DNA from: Sorex araneus
Lineage: Eukaryota > Chordata > Mammalia > Eulipotyphla > Soricidae
Assembly (NCBI RefSeq): GCF_027595985.1
Contig: NC_073304.1
Coordinates: 213,372,500-213,436,499, forward strand
Direction of reading: 5' to 3'
Length of the DNA stretch: 64,000 bases
Shown piece after piece: positions 54,596 to 64,000 of the stretch. The notes under the pieces were generated by a model. It saw nothing but the letters and a program-made list of their open reading frames with translations, did no database searches and was not told the origin of the DNA. Each line of letters begins with the position of its first letter. Within the stretch, counting starts at the first letter, position 1. Both the position numbers and the translations under genes were made by a program.

Positions 54596-55689
54596 GTGAG
54601 GCCACTTAGGAACTCACCTTCTGTGCTTTGGCTAGCCAAGGCTCTTTGGAATACAGTTCGTGTTTTCAACTTTTCCCAGGAGGAGATTTAGCCCAGAGGT
54701 GAAGTTCTGGCCAATGGGACCGCAAAGTATGGCCACGGGTGGAGCAGCTTCTGGAAACAATCCTTAAAGGAGATGGGCGTCTCCGCTTCCTTCGCCTGGG
54801 GCGGGGAAGCTGCCTTCCAGGAAAAGATGGTTACCACCACGGACCACAGGGTGGGGGGGGTCTTCAGAGGGGCGAGAAGCCTGAGACTGCTGTCTCAGCC
54901 CAGACACAGTCTTCCAGAAAAGGAGATTCCCTTTTCCTGTTCTCCTCCATGAGAGGGTGGGAGTCTCCAACGCAATAAACTAACCTTGAAAAATTACAAG
55001 TGGGAATTCCGAGGTCTCGGTCTAGGGATAAGTGGGTTGGGGGGGGGGTGCCTGGCTGGTGTGTAGCTGAATCTGGAGAATCTAGTAGCTGCCCGTCCTT
55101 TGCTGCTAGCCCTGTCTACACCTTCTCCAGGGCAGTTCTTTTCCGTAGTCTTTAGGTTAATCCTTTGAGTGATGGCCAAGGGTTATCTAATATCAGGTGT
55201 ATTTTTTTCAACAGTCTTGACTGATTGAATCCAAGAAACTGGGTCTTGGGTAAGGCAGGGTTGAGATGGAAATTGATGAATCTACAAAAAACTTAAGAGT
55301 TCTAGGGACGCATTCAGAAAATTTGCTCATAAACATAAGAGCCTCCCGTCATTTCAAAAGGCCAAACATATTCAAGTGCTGTCTGGTCAGTGCAAGGTTA
55401 TAAGTTCAAACCCCCACTTATGGAGGCAACCTGGACAGCCCTGCAGTTAGAGACCCCCATGCAGAAGGGCCTGGAAGATTGCTCAGTGGTTAGGGAAGCA
55501 AGAGGGCAAGCCTGAGGGGCTGAGCACAATCCCAGTGAAGCATGCGTTCAGGAGATCCTGATCCTGGGGTCCTGGATTGAGGGAAAGGGGTCCAAAAGCA
55601 CACACCTAAACACGGGCCACCTCTGATTCCCTCCTCTGTTGGACATACTCCAAATGCCCCAGGCAAAGGGGACGCCATAACTTTTTCTA
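54596..55689. other. ACSF2 intron 1; no gene seen
   Basis: Mostly unique. TCATTTCAAAAGGCCAAACAT near 55351 repeats a segment at about 53886, suggesting an unrecognised old repeat. Confidence 0.4.
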
Positions 55690-55864
55690 TTTGTTTTTGT
55701 GTGGGGGCCATACCTGGTGGTGCTTATTCCTGGTTCTGCACTCAGGGATCACTCCAGGCAGGCTGGGGGACCATACGGGGTCCTGGGATTTGAACCTGAG
55801 GAGCGTGTGTGCAAAGCATTTACTTAAGCCCTTTGAACTGTCTCCTTGGTGCATGTGTTGATTT

Positions 55865-55896
<32 letters not shown>

Positions 55897-55897
55897 A
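55690..55897 (-). mobile_element. Old shrew-type SINE followed by (GTT)n
   Basis: SINE 55690-55850; then about eleven GTT units at 55864-55897. Confidence 0.72.
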
Positions 55898-56499
55898 TGT
55901 AATAGAGATGAACCTTAGACTTGGAATACTGACCCTCCCTCTGACTTCCTCCTGGTTCAAGATGCTCCCATCTCCTGCCTCCCAGTACTTGGGCTCAGCA
56001 CATATTCAGGGCTCGGCCCAATTGTCTTGGTAGTTTCAGCCTTTTCCCCAGAAACTGGTATAGCCACTCTGCTCCCTGTCTCAGCCAGAAAATCCTCATT
56101 CTTATCAAGCCATTTTGTGGGGGAATGCTCACAAGACTGTAGGCAGTTATGGGCACAGAAAGAGGACACTGGTCTGAGTCTGGGTGGGAGGCTCGGGGGG
56201 AGAAGTTCACAAAGAACCAAGGGATCGCTTGCTGCAGCCTCAGCCACTTGGATAGGGTGACGGGAAACACAGGTAGGAGCAAGCCACATAAATCAGCCAC
56301 ATCAGAAAGACAGCCAGACTGAGCAACACCCTGGGGGAGGGACCCCCCGACGCTCAGCGTGGGGCATCGAAGCCCACCTCAGCTGCTACATCTGATTTTA
56401 TAAAGAAACCAGGAAAAAGGGATTTTTTTAAAAAAATAATTATGTTGCTTAGCAGCTAAGTGTTTACTGTTTTATCCCCAGGGCCTGAGATGACAGAGG

Positions 56500-57475
56500 T
56501 GCTCAACTGAATGAACAAATAAGTGAATTATAAGCAATGCCCACAATGAAGCAATTTAAACACGGGCAATGGGCTTGAATAGACATTTTGCCAAAGACAA
56601 TATAGAAAAATGACCGACCAGGCTGTTAAAAGCAAATTAACACCTTCAGGAGATGCCACTTTACACCCACTTGAAGATGATAATCAAAAAGGCAAAAGAA
56701 CAAATGCTGTGAGCATGTGTCCAAATGGCGGGTGAATCCCTGTAGGTGGAAAAAGGTTTGGACATTCTCCAAAATGTCAAACACAGAATTATGGCAGGAC
56801 CCAGCAGCTATGCATGGACCGGAAATCACTGAAAGCAGGTGTTCAGAGACTAGGTGAACGCTCACAGCAGGTTCTGTTCCTAACGATACTGTTCCAAGAA
56901 CGGCTCCAGCAGGGGATGGTAAAGGGAGAAACAGGATTGGATGATCCATCTCGTGAATCCTACTTGGTCCTACAAGGGATGAAGTTCTAATTCATGCTAC
57001 AATGTGGATGAACCTTTAAGCTGCTGTGCTAAGTCTTCCTAAGCCAAACGCAAAGCCAGGTATTATATTTTCCACATATCTGAAGTGATTGAGGAGGCAG
57101 ATCCTGAGACAGAAGCATATGAGGGCTGGGGAGAGAGGGCTGGGTGAAGGCACTTGCCTTGCGTGTGGCTAATCCCAGCACCACATGGTTCCCTGACCAC
57201 TGTAGGGAGTGGAAGTCTATCCCAGTGCAGAATCACCCCAAAACACAGAGCAGAAAGTAGCCTCAAACCACAGAGCTGGGAGAACCCCACCTCTCCCCAC
57301 CCCCTACTCCCCACGACTGGGTATGACCCAACAACCTCCCCATGCCATAAAAAAAAAAAAATAACTGAGGTAGTTGCTTGGGGCTGGGAGATGGGATCTG
57401 GGGTTTCTCTCTGAAGTTGCGAAATGTTCTAAAGTTGACTGTGGTCATGGTTGTCTATATCCACAAATATACTAA
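56500..57475 (+). mobile_element. Ancient L1: end of ORF2 and 3' UTR, split by a SINE
   Basis: GGGCTTGAATAGACATTTTGCC, GATGCCACTTTACACCCAC, ATAATCAAAAAGGCAAAAGA and CATGCTACAATGTGGATGAACC match the ORF2 3' region of old L1s. GTTCTAAAGTTGACTGTGGTC and AATATACTAAAAACAATGGAA at 57430-57475 match the 3' UTR. A shrew-type SINE occupies about 57120-57355. Confidence 0.8.
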
Positions 57476-57509
57476 AAACAATGGAATGATATGCTAAGAA
57501 AAAAAATGT

Positions 57510-57757
57510 AGGCCAAGCAATAGCATGGCAGGTAGGGTGTTTGCCTTGCATAAGACTGATAAGGCTGGCCCAGGTTTTGTCCTTGCATCCCATTTGATTC
57601 CTGAGCCTGCCAGAAATGATCCCTGAGAGCAGAGCCAGGAGTAAGCCCTGAGCACCGCTGGGTGTGCTGGGCTCCATTCCTGGTTCCACATAGCCTGTGA
57701 ACCCCACCAAGAGGGACCCCTGAGCACATGGCCAGGGGCAGTCCCAAAACCAAACAA
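57510..57757 (+). mobile_element. Old shrew-type SINE pair
   Basis: Copy 57510-57670, followed by a second tail-like segment reading GAGGGACCCCTGAGCACATGG. Confidence 0.62.
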
Positions 57758-58369
57758 AAAAAGAAATCACCTCAGTTTTGATACAGCGAGAATTCCTTTT
57801 GGAACATTCCACTGGATGGTAAAGCAGTTTATCTGCCACTGTGCAATGCATGGTACAACGAGACCATTGTCCCAACCAACCAATTTCACACCTGGGTGCA
57901 CCCTCCCCCGCTCAGAGCACAGAGCAGCTCACGACTCTTTGCTTATTGTTCAGGATATGGCTCCCTGGGCGGAAGGCTTGGGTCCAGGACACAGCCGGGC
58001 GGGAGACCGGGATCCACCCAATAATGATCTGATTCACAATGTAATTTCCAGGAACAGCTACAGAGACTTGTAATGACAAGTTGGGAGTGCAGTGGTTCTG
58101 CTTTCTGAAGATGGGCGTGCCCAGTGGGAAAAGGCAGACGGTAACCCCTGCAGCGTGTGTGAGCCGAGGCGGGAGGCAAACACTCAGCACCTCCTCCTTA
58201 TTGCTATCCTGCGGGTGTTCCCAGGTAATTGTCCTTAGAGCTTTAATCTGCATTACACGGGGAGAAAATTGCAGAGAAGTTAAGTATCTCATCCAAGATG
58301 CTGCAATAAAAGTTGATGAAAACAGCCTCATCAAATGAGTCTCCAACAACGTTCCTCTAAGACAGATCA

Positions 58370-58525
58370 CACGAACCAGATAGTACAAGGGGTTACGGCG
58401 GTTGCCTCACATTCTGCTGACCTGGTTCGAATCCCTGGCACTATATATGAGCTCCTGAGCACTGCCAGGGTTACTTCTGAGTCTCCCCAGCACTGCCAGA
58501 TGTGATGTGGTCCCCCAAAAAGAAT
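58370..58525 (+). mobile_element. Old shrew-type SINE
   Basis: AGATAGTACAAGGGGTTACGGC head with B box GGTTCGAATCC. Confidence 0.6.
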
Positions 58526-58783
58526 AAAGCAAAGCAAATGGGTCCCAGGAGAGTACCTGCCTTAGACATAAGACCCAGAGTTTTACATCCCTGGCACCAT
58601 CCCAAGTGAGATCCCTATGGCTCTGTGATTGAGATCCCTGGCACCACAGCAAAGCGTGTAGACTCCTCTGGTACACAACTGTGTGTGAGCACTGCAACTA
58701 AGAGTGTCTGTGAACCCTGTCATTGCAACAACAACAAGGGAAAGGGGGAAATAATCGTAATTTTTTAAAAAAGAGAGAGAGAA

Positions 58784-58954
58784 GGGGCTGGAGCGATAGC
58801 ACGGTGGGTAGGGCCTTTGCCTTGCACGCAACTGACCCAGGTTCAATTCCCAGCATCAAATATGGTCCCCTGAGCACCGCCAGGAGTAATTCCTGAGTGC
58901 AGAGCCAGGAGTAACCTCTGTGCATCACCAGGTGTGACCCCAAAAAGCAAAAAA
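58784..58954 (+). mobile_element. Shrew SINE inserted in a GA microsatellite
   Basis: AGAGAGAGA on both sides. Body near consensus. Confidence 0.88.
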
Positions 58955-58977
58955 AGAGAGAGAGAGAGAGAAATAAG

Positions 58978-59955
58978 GGTCGGGGCCATAGCTCTGGGAT
59001 CAGGGGTGCATGCCTTTCATATGTAGGGACAGAAGTTTGATCCCAAGTACAGCATGCCCCACAGCCCACCCCACTGGGTGAGGCCCTTTTGACCCCTGGG
59101 CTGCTGTGGCCCTGGAGTGCTGCCTCACTGCTACAGCATTGTATCTTTAGTCCAGTTCACCAAGTACCACCATAAGTGGTCCCTCGGCCCCCTGAGTGCT
59201 TCTGGGAAGACCCACAAGAAAACAAAGCAAAATAGGCTGGAGTGATAGTACAGCAGGTAGGGCATTTGCCTTGCACACGGCTGACCCAAGTTAAATCCCT
59301 GGCATCCCATGTGGTATCCCAAGCACTGCCAGGAGTAATTTCTGGGTTCAGAAGTAACCCCTGAACATTGCTGGGTGTGACCCAAGAAGAAAAAGAAAGC
59401 AAAATTAATTTAAAACTAAGTAAAGCAGGGGGACCAAAGAGAGAGTTTAGGAGGTAAAGCGTTTGTCTTGCATGTGGCTGCCGTGACCCTGGCTCAAATC
59501 CTGGGCACCTCATATGGTCACCCCAAGTGCTCCCAGAGGCCCGTCCTGAGCACAGAGCCACAAGTGAGCTCTAAGCACTCCGGATGTGCTTCCCACCAAC
59601 ATAAAGTAAGACCGAGGCTAGAGAGAGAGCACAACAGGCTGAGCACTTGCTCTGCATGCAGGAAATCAGAGTTTGACACCTGTGACACTGCCTGGGCCCC
59701 CAAGTCCACAGGGAGTAACCCCAGTGCACTGCCGACTGTGGCCCCCAAACCACTAAAATAAATAAGAAAAACAGGCTAGGCCCAGATAGTTAGTACAGCA
59801 GATTAGGCACTTGCCTTGCATGTGGATGACCTGTGTTCGATTCCAGGTACCTCACATGGTCTCCTGAGCCGTGCCAGAAATGACCCCTGAGTGCAGAGCC
59901 AGGAGTAAGCCCTGAGCACCACTGGGTGTGGCCCCAAAACAAAAAAAAAAAAAAA
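58978..59955 (+). mobile_element. Array of five shrew-type SINEs, head to tail
   Basis: Copies at 58978-59220, 59228-59392, 59425-59608, 59615-59762 and 59776-59955, all plus. Ages differ, so this is repeated insertion into A-rich tails rather than tandem duplication. Confidence 0.72.
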
Positions 59956-59994
59956 GAAGAAAAAAAAAACAGGCCAAGAAAGAATGGCGCACAG

Positions 59995-61418
59995 AGCGGG
60001 TATGGTGCTGCCCAGCAGGTCAGCCTGGCGAGTGCATCAGCAGCCTGATGGGGCCTTCGGGTTTCCTGATACCCAACATTGCCGCTGTGCCTCTGGCCGG
60101 ACCCCAACAACTTGAGACCAAGTTTCCTGAAAAATTAAACGGCCAAAAGTTAAGTATGTGGGAGTCAGGCTCACAAACCACCTCTGGCTCAGCTATACAA
60201 GCTCACTTATCCGCCTTGCTTCAGAGACCCATAAATAAATCTCAAAAGAGATGAAAATCATTTAAGCGCATTAGCGGTCGTGATTAGAGACTCACACATG
60301 AATCTCGGAGGAGAGCAGCGTGCCGCAGAGATGTCGCCCCACCCCACGCCAGGCTGATTTCACCAGGGCATCTCGGAGGGGGACCCGTGTGTCCCTGCAC
60401 CTGTCCCAAATGAACCCCGGCAGCTGCAAACCTCCAGAACCCAAGCGGTGCCATGCTCACGGCTGACAGTCACAGGCTCATCCCCAGCCCCCCACGCATG
60501 AGAATGAATCTGCTAAAAAACTCAGGTATTCAGGACCAGCGACTGAAAACTCCAGGTTGCACAGAGTCGGTATGGGCAACCTCCCCCCATCTCCCCACTC
60601 TTCCAGTTTCCTGGCAGTCATGCCCAAGAACTGCCTCTAGGTGCCATTTAAGCGCCTTAACAGCCATGATTCAGAGACTCACAAATGAATCTCAGAAGAA
60701 AGCAGCACACCACAGAGATGCCTCCAGACTTCAAATATTTAAAAATTTTAGAATTCCAGGAGGATGCGGCCACTTTTGAGACCACATGATATTCATTATG
60801 TGGTCTCAAAATAGTACCACATCGTACTATTCATGGTGGGTAATACAAAATAAATTTTGTATGCCTTCAGACCTCAAATATTTAAAAATTTTAGAATTCC
60901 AGGAGCATGCGGCCACTTTTGAGACCACATGATGTTCGTCATGTGGTCTCAAAATAGTACCACATCGTACTATTCATGGCGAGTAATACAAAATAAATCA
61001 CTTAGCATCTGCCTAAGGAGCAGGCTGGGATGGTGGTGGTAAGATTCAAAGTAGTGGTGGTGGGAATGCATAATGGTGGTGGGATTGGTGTTGAAATATT
61101 GAATGTAAACAATTATTGTAAACAACTTTATGAACAATTTAAAACTTAAATTTTTTTTGCTTTTTGGGTCACACCTGACAATGCACAGGGGTTAATCCTG
61201 GCTCTGCACTCAATAATTACTCCTAGTGGTGCTCAGGGGACCATATGGGATGCTGAGAATCAAACCCGGGTTGGCCGAGTGCAAGGCAAACGCCCTACCT
61301 GCTGTGCTATCACTCCAGCCCCCAAATTTTTAAAAAGTAATGTGGGGTTCATGCCTGCTTCAATCAGCTTAATCAGTGGCTGAATAAGTAGCGGTATTCC
61401 CACAAAAAAATTTTAAAA
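59995..61418 (+). mobile_element. Composite repeat with duplicated hairpin units and L1-like 3' end
   Basis: Flanked by imperfect copies of AAAGAATGRYGCACAGARC (59979-59997 and 61419-61437; 16 of 19 positions agree), which could be an aged target duplication. Inside, a segment of about 80 bp occurs at 60257-60338 and again at 60646-60726, and a 143 bp unit occurs twice in tandem (60725-60867 and 60868 to about 61000). The distal part (GGTGGTGGGATTGGTGTTGA, AACAACTTTATGAACAA) resembles an L1 3' UTR. A shrew SINE (61151-61322) is inserted near the tail. Family unrecognised. Confidence 0.55.
61151..61322 (-). mobile_element. Shrew SINE within the composite repeat
   Basis: AAATTTTT-type duplication on both sides. 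Confidence 0.85.
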
Positions 61419-61437
61419 AAAGAATGATGCACAGAAC

Positions 61438-61786
61438 ACAGTAATTATCAAATATGCCACAAAGAGCCCTAGGGAGATAAAAGGCCCCTTGGAAGATTCA
61501 TGGGTCATCAACTGAAGCAAGTCAGACATAGTGTCCCTGTCCCCCAGGAAGTCAGCAAAGACACCCAATGGAGACAGCATGATGTCGAGCTGATCTCCAA
61601 AGGTTGCAGGAAAGTGTGTGCATGTTTGCAGAAAGAGTTAGGGGCTGGGCAGGGAGGGAGCCCCTCCCCGACCCTTCATCAGCTAATGCCTCAAACTTTT
61701 TAGCTCAGTCTTATCATTGGTTCATCTGGGCTACTATGATACCACACCCCCAAAGCTATTAATGCCCAAATCATCTTTTATTGTGG
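61438..61786. other. Unassigned sequence between two repeats
   Basis: AT-rich with GAGATAAAAGGCCCC near 61474. No gene or family recognised. Confidence 0.4.
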
Positions 61787-61942
61787 GGCCACACCCAGCA
61801 GTGCTCAGGGTTTATTCTGATTCTGCACTCAGGAATCACTCCTGACTGTGCTTGGGGCATCATATGGGGTATCAGGGATCAAACCCATGTTGACTGAGTG
61901 CAAGATAATCATCCTATCCATCGTACTATCGCTCCAGACTCC
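61787..61942 (-). mobile_element. Shrew SINE abutting the 3' end of the RTE copy
   Basis: Ends CTATCGCTCCAGACTCC about 20 bp from the RTE terminal repeats; AATMATCTTTTTAT occurs on both sides. Confidence 0.78.
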
Positions 61943-61960
61943 AAATAATCTTTTTATAAA

Positions 61961-64000
61961 CTGATCACTTGTATCACTTGTCATCCCGTTGATCTTCGAT
62001 TTGATCAAGTGAGTGCCAGTAACGTCTTTATTTGTCCCTGTCATGTGCTAGTGTAGCCTAATGGTATCTGCTCGCTCCAGGAACACAAAGAGCCTCAAAC
62101 TATTCGTTCAGGGTCTTGACGAAAAAGTCTGATTATCTCGTAGGTGAGCGGCCACGCGATCTTTTGACATCCTGTGGAAACCAGTCAGTAACAGCTCTAG
62201 TCCAGCAGTCGTCTCTAAATCACATTACGTGTACTGCCCATCTGATTTTTGATGCCTTGGCAAATGAGACAGAGTCCCTGATTCTTGATCATCGATGGAG
62301 GTCAGAACTCCGGATTCCTTCTCTCACTTGAGTGAAACGTGATACTCCGAACATAGCTCTTTTGATTTCTCTTTGGAATACCCTAATAGCGTTCTCATCC
62401 TGTTCTCGTAGGGCCCAGGTCTCTGAGGCATATATTAGTGCAGGAAGAATGGTGGACTCGAAAAGATGTCCCTGGAGCCAGAGGTTCTTTGTCCTCTTAA
62501 CAACTTCTTCGACGCTCTTGAAGGCGTTCCACGCTGCTCTCTTCCTTCTGTGCAGTTCTGGCACCAAGTCATTCCTCATGTTGATTTCTCAACCCAGGCA
62601 CACACAGGGCAGCCATGCTGCATTCGGAGATGTTTGTTCCATTGAGAGCAAATGGAGCGACAGGGACTAGTTCGATTTTCATGAACATTGTCTTGGTGAG
62701 ATTCAGCTGCAGTCCGACCTTTCCACACTCTGGTCGAAGTCGGCCAGCATTTGTGCTGCTTGGCTAATGTTTGGCGTTATGAGAATGATGTCATCAGTGA
62801 AGCCTAAGTAATGTAGCTGCCAACCATCTATCTTTTCTTTTTAATTTTTTTCTTGAATAATTTTTTTAATTCTTTTATTGAATCACCATGTGGAAAGTTA
62901 CAAAGCTTTCAGGTTTAAGTCTCAGTTATACAATGCTCGAACACCCATCCCTTCACCAGTGCACATATAACACCACCAAGAATCACAGTATACCTCCTCC
63001 CCACAACCCCACCTCCCCAGCCCCCCACCCCGCCTGTGTAACTGGTAAATTTCACTTTACTTTCACTTTACTTTGATTACATTCAATATTTCAACAACGA
63101 CCATCTATCTTCACTCCAATTCTTTCCCATTCCAGTCGTCACATGACGTTCTCAAGGGTGGCACTGAAGAGTTTCGGTGAAATGGTATCACTCTGCTGAA
63201 CCCCTCTCTTTACGTCGATGGTCACTTCCTTGTAGAATGGTGAGATCCTAGTGGTGAACCCGTAATACAGCTCGCAGAGGATCCTGATGTGTTGAGTTTG
63301 AATGCCCTGTTTGGCTAAGGCTTCAATGACCACTTCGGTCTCAACAGAATCAAAGGCTTTCTTTAAGTCGATGAACGTTAGACAGAGTGGCATCTTGAAC
63401 TTTTGCAAAATTTCAATGAGCTTGGTCACCATGTGGATATGGTCAATTGTACTGAGTCCTTTTCGAACCCGGCTTGCTCGCATGGTTGTCCTTCACCTAG
63501 TGTTCTGCCTATTCTATTCAGGATGACTCAAGTAAACAATTTGTAGATGACAGACAACAGGCAGATTGGGCGATAGTTGCCGATGTTGTGGATGTTTCCT
63601 TTCTTGAACAACAGAATGGTCCTGTTGGTTTTTCATTGGGATGGAACCTTGCATTCGGAGAGGTAGCATGTGAAGAGCTGAACCAGTGTGTTGACGAGTA
63701 CTGGCAGCAGATTCTTCAGGTGTTCGGGTCTGATCTTGTCTGGACTGGGTGCTGTACGCGTCTTTACCAATAAAATGGCGTGTCGGATTTCGGAAGGGAG
63801 AACGTTGGGAACGACATATCCATCCTGCAGAATTTGTTATGTGGGCAGGTGGACATGGCTATCGAAGATATCTGAGCAGGAGTCGTGAATAATCCTCTCC
63901 ATTGCCCTTCTGGAAGATGTGATAGATCCATTAGGACGTCAGAGGGCATTCACCCGGGTCTTGTAATTGGTGAAGGACAGGCAAGCGTTATGAATACTTT
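61961..64000 (-). pseudogene. RTE-clade LINE, degenerate reverse transcriptase copy (3' part; continues past right edge)
   Basis: The minus strand encodes broken pieces of an endonuclease-reverse transcriptase of the RTE type: PSEIRHAIL, GNYRPICLLSVIYKLF, LCLTFIDLKKAFDSVE, DTISPKLFSATLE, the catalytic region FTDDIILITPN (FADD expected), RRKRAAW, ILPALIYASETWALRE, FTQVREGIRSS and a C-terminus ending YWHSLDQIEDQRDDK then TGA. Several in-frame stops and at least one frameshift (near 63480) show it is dead. As I remember them, the closest sequences are RTE elements of strongylid nematodes, not the BovB type of ruminants and snakes. The end at about 61961 has short tandem units (ACAAGTGAT twice), as RTE elements do. 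It probably lies in ACSF2 intron 1, in sense orientation. Another element splits it at 62835-63099. Confidence 0.88.
62835..63099 (-). mobile_element. L1-type 3'-end retroposon inserted in the RTE copy
   Basis: Flanked by a perfect 12 bp target duplication ACCATCTATCTT (62823-62834 and 63100-63111). On the minus strand it has a G-rich tract, then AAGCTTTGTAACTTTCC, GGTGATTCAATAAA and an A-rich tail, the same tail as the elements at 19651-20124 and 35170-35560. Removing it restores the LINE frame across the junction (GVKIDG to WQLHYL). Confidence 0.85.

Noticed and set aside
60725-61000. CRISPR-like or microRNA interpretation of the hairpin-bearing duplicated unit
   Set aside because: Only two units, eukaryotic context and an association with an L1-like end; a microRNA would need expression evidence, so it is reported only as structured repeat DNA.

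Overview
The window is mammalian nuclear DNA, most probably from a shrew (Soricidae, Sorex-like). Two observations point there. One is the very dense tRNA-headed SINE of the shrew type (head starting GGGGCTGGAGCGATAGC, B box GGTTCGATTCC, ending GTGTGACCCAAAAAGC plus an A tail). The other is a degenerate RTE-clade LINE whose reading frame resembles RTE elements of strongylid nematodes; as I recall, a horizontal transfer of such an element between parasitic nematodes and the common shrew has been published. Gene order matches the human 17q21.33 block ACSF2 / CHAD / RSAD1 / MYCBPAP, here inverted.

Layout. Exon 1 and the promoter of MYCBPAP (minus strand) lie at about 3.9-4.3 kb, and the rest of that gene runs off the left edge. 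From 4.3 to 26 kb is a repeat-filled interval with no coding gene that I can support. RSAD1 (minus, 33.75 to 27.17 kb) is complete: nine coding exons assemble in frame to 443 codons plus stop. ACSF2 (minus) enters from beyond the right edge; exons 2-16 (48.42 to 36.40 kb) assemble to 572 residues, with exon 1 not found. CHAD (plus, 41.20 to 44.08 kb coding) lies entirely inside the ACSF2 intron between exons 11 and 10, on the opposite strand. It assembles to 359 codons plus stop and has a fourth, untranslated exon. From 48.5 to 64 kb is ACSF2 intron 1: SINEs, old L1 pieces, a duplicated hairpin-bearing composite repeat, and the RTE copy.

Most interesting system. Four SINE copies (868-1108, 6312-6555, 22828-23056, 35578-35824) share the tRNA-like head of the common SINE but carry a different body, and their 3' tail is homologous to the last codons and 3' end of the RTE copy at 61.96-62.05 kb. 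Translated, the SINE tail still reads YWCPLEQINEQRDD against YWHSLDQIEDQRDD in the LINE. This looks like a SINE that acquired the 3' recognition tail of an RTE family that itself appears to have come from a nematode, while its sister SINE family uses an A tail of the L1 type.

How the genes relate. RSAD1 (mitochondrial HemW-like radical SAM protein) and ACSF2 (mitochondrial acyl-CoA synthetase) are transcribed in tandem. CHAD (cartilage leucine-rich repeat protein) has its own TATA promoter within ACSF2. MYCBPAP (cilium/sperm central apparatus) has a CpG-rich promoter with several CRE-like sites. Exon boundaries were read by hand from GT/AG signals, reading-frame continuity and remembered orthologues; no alignment was run.
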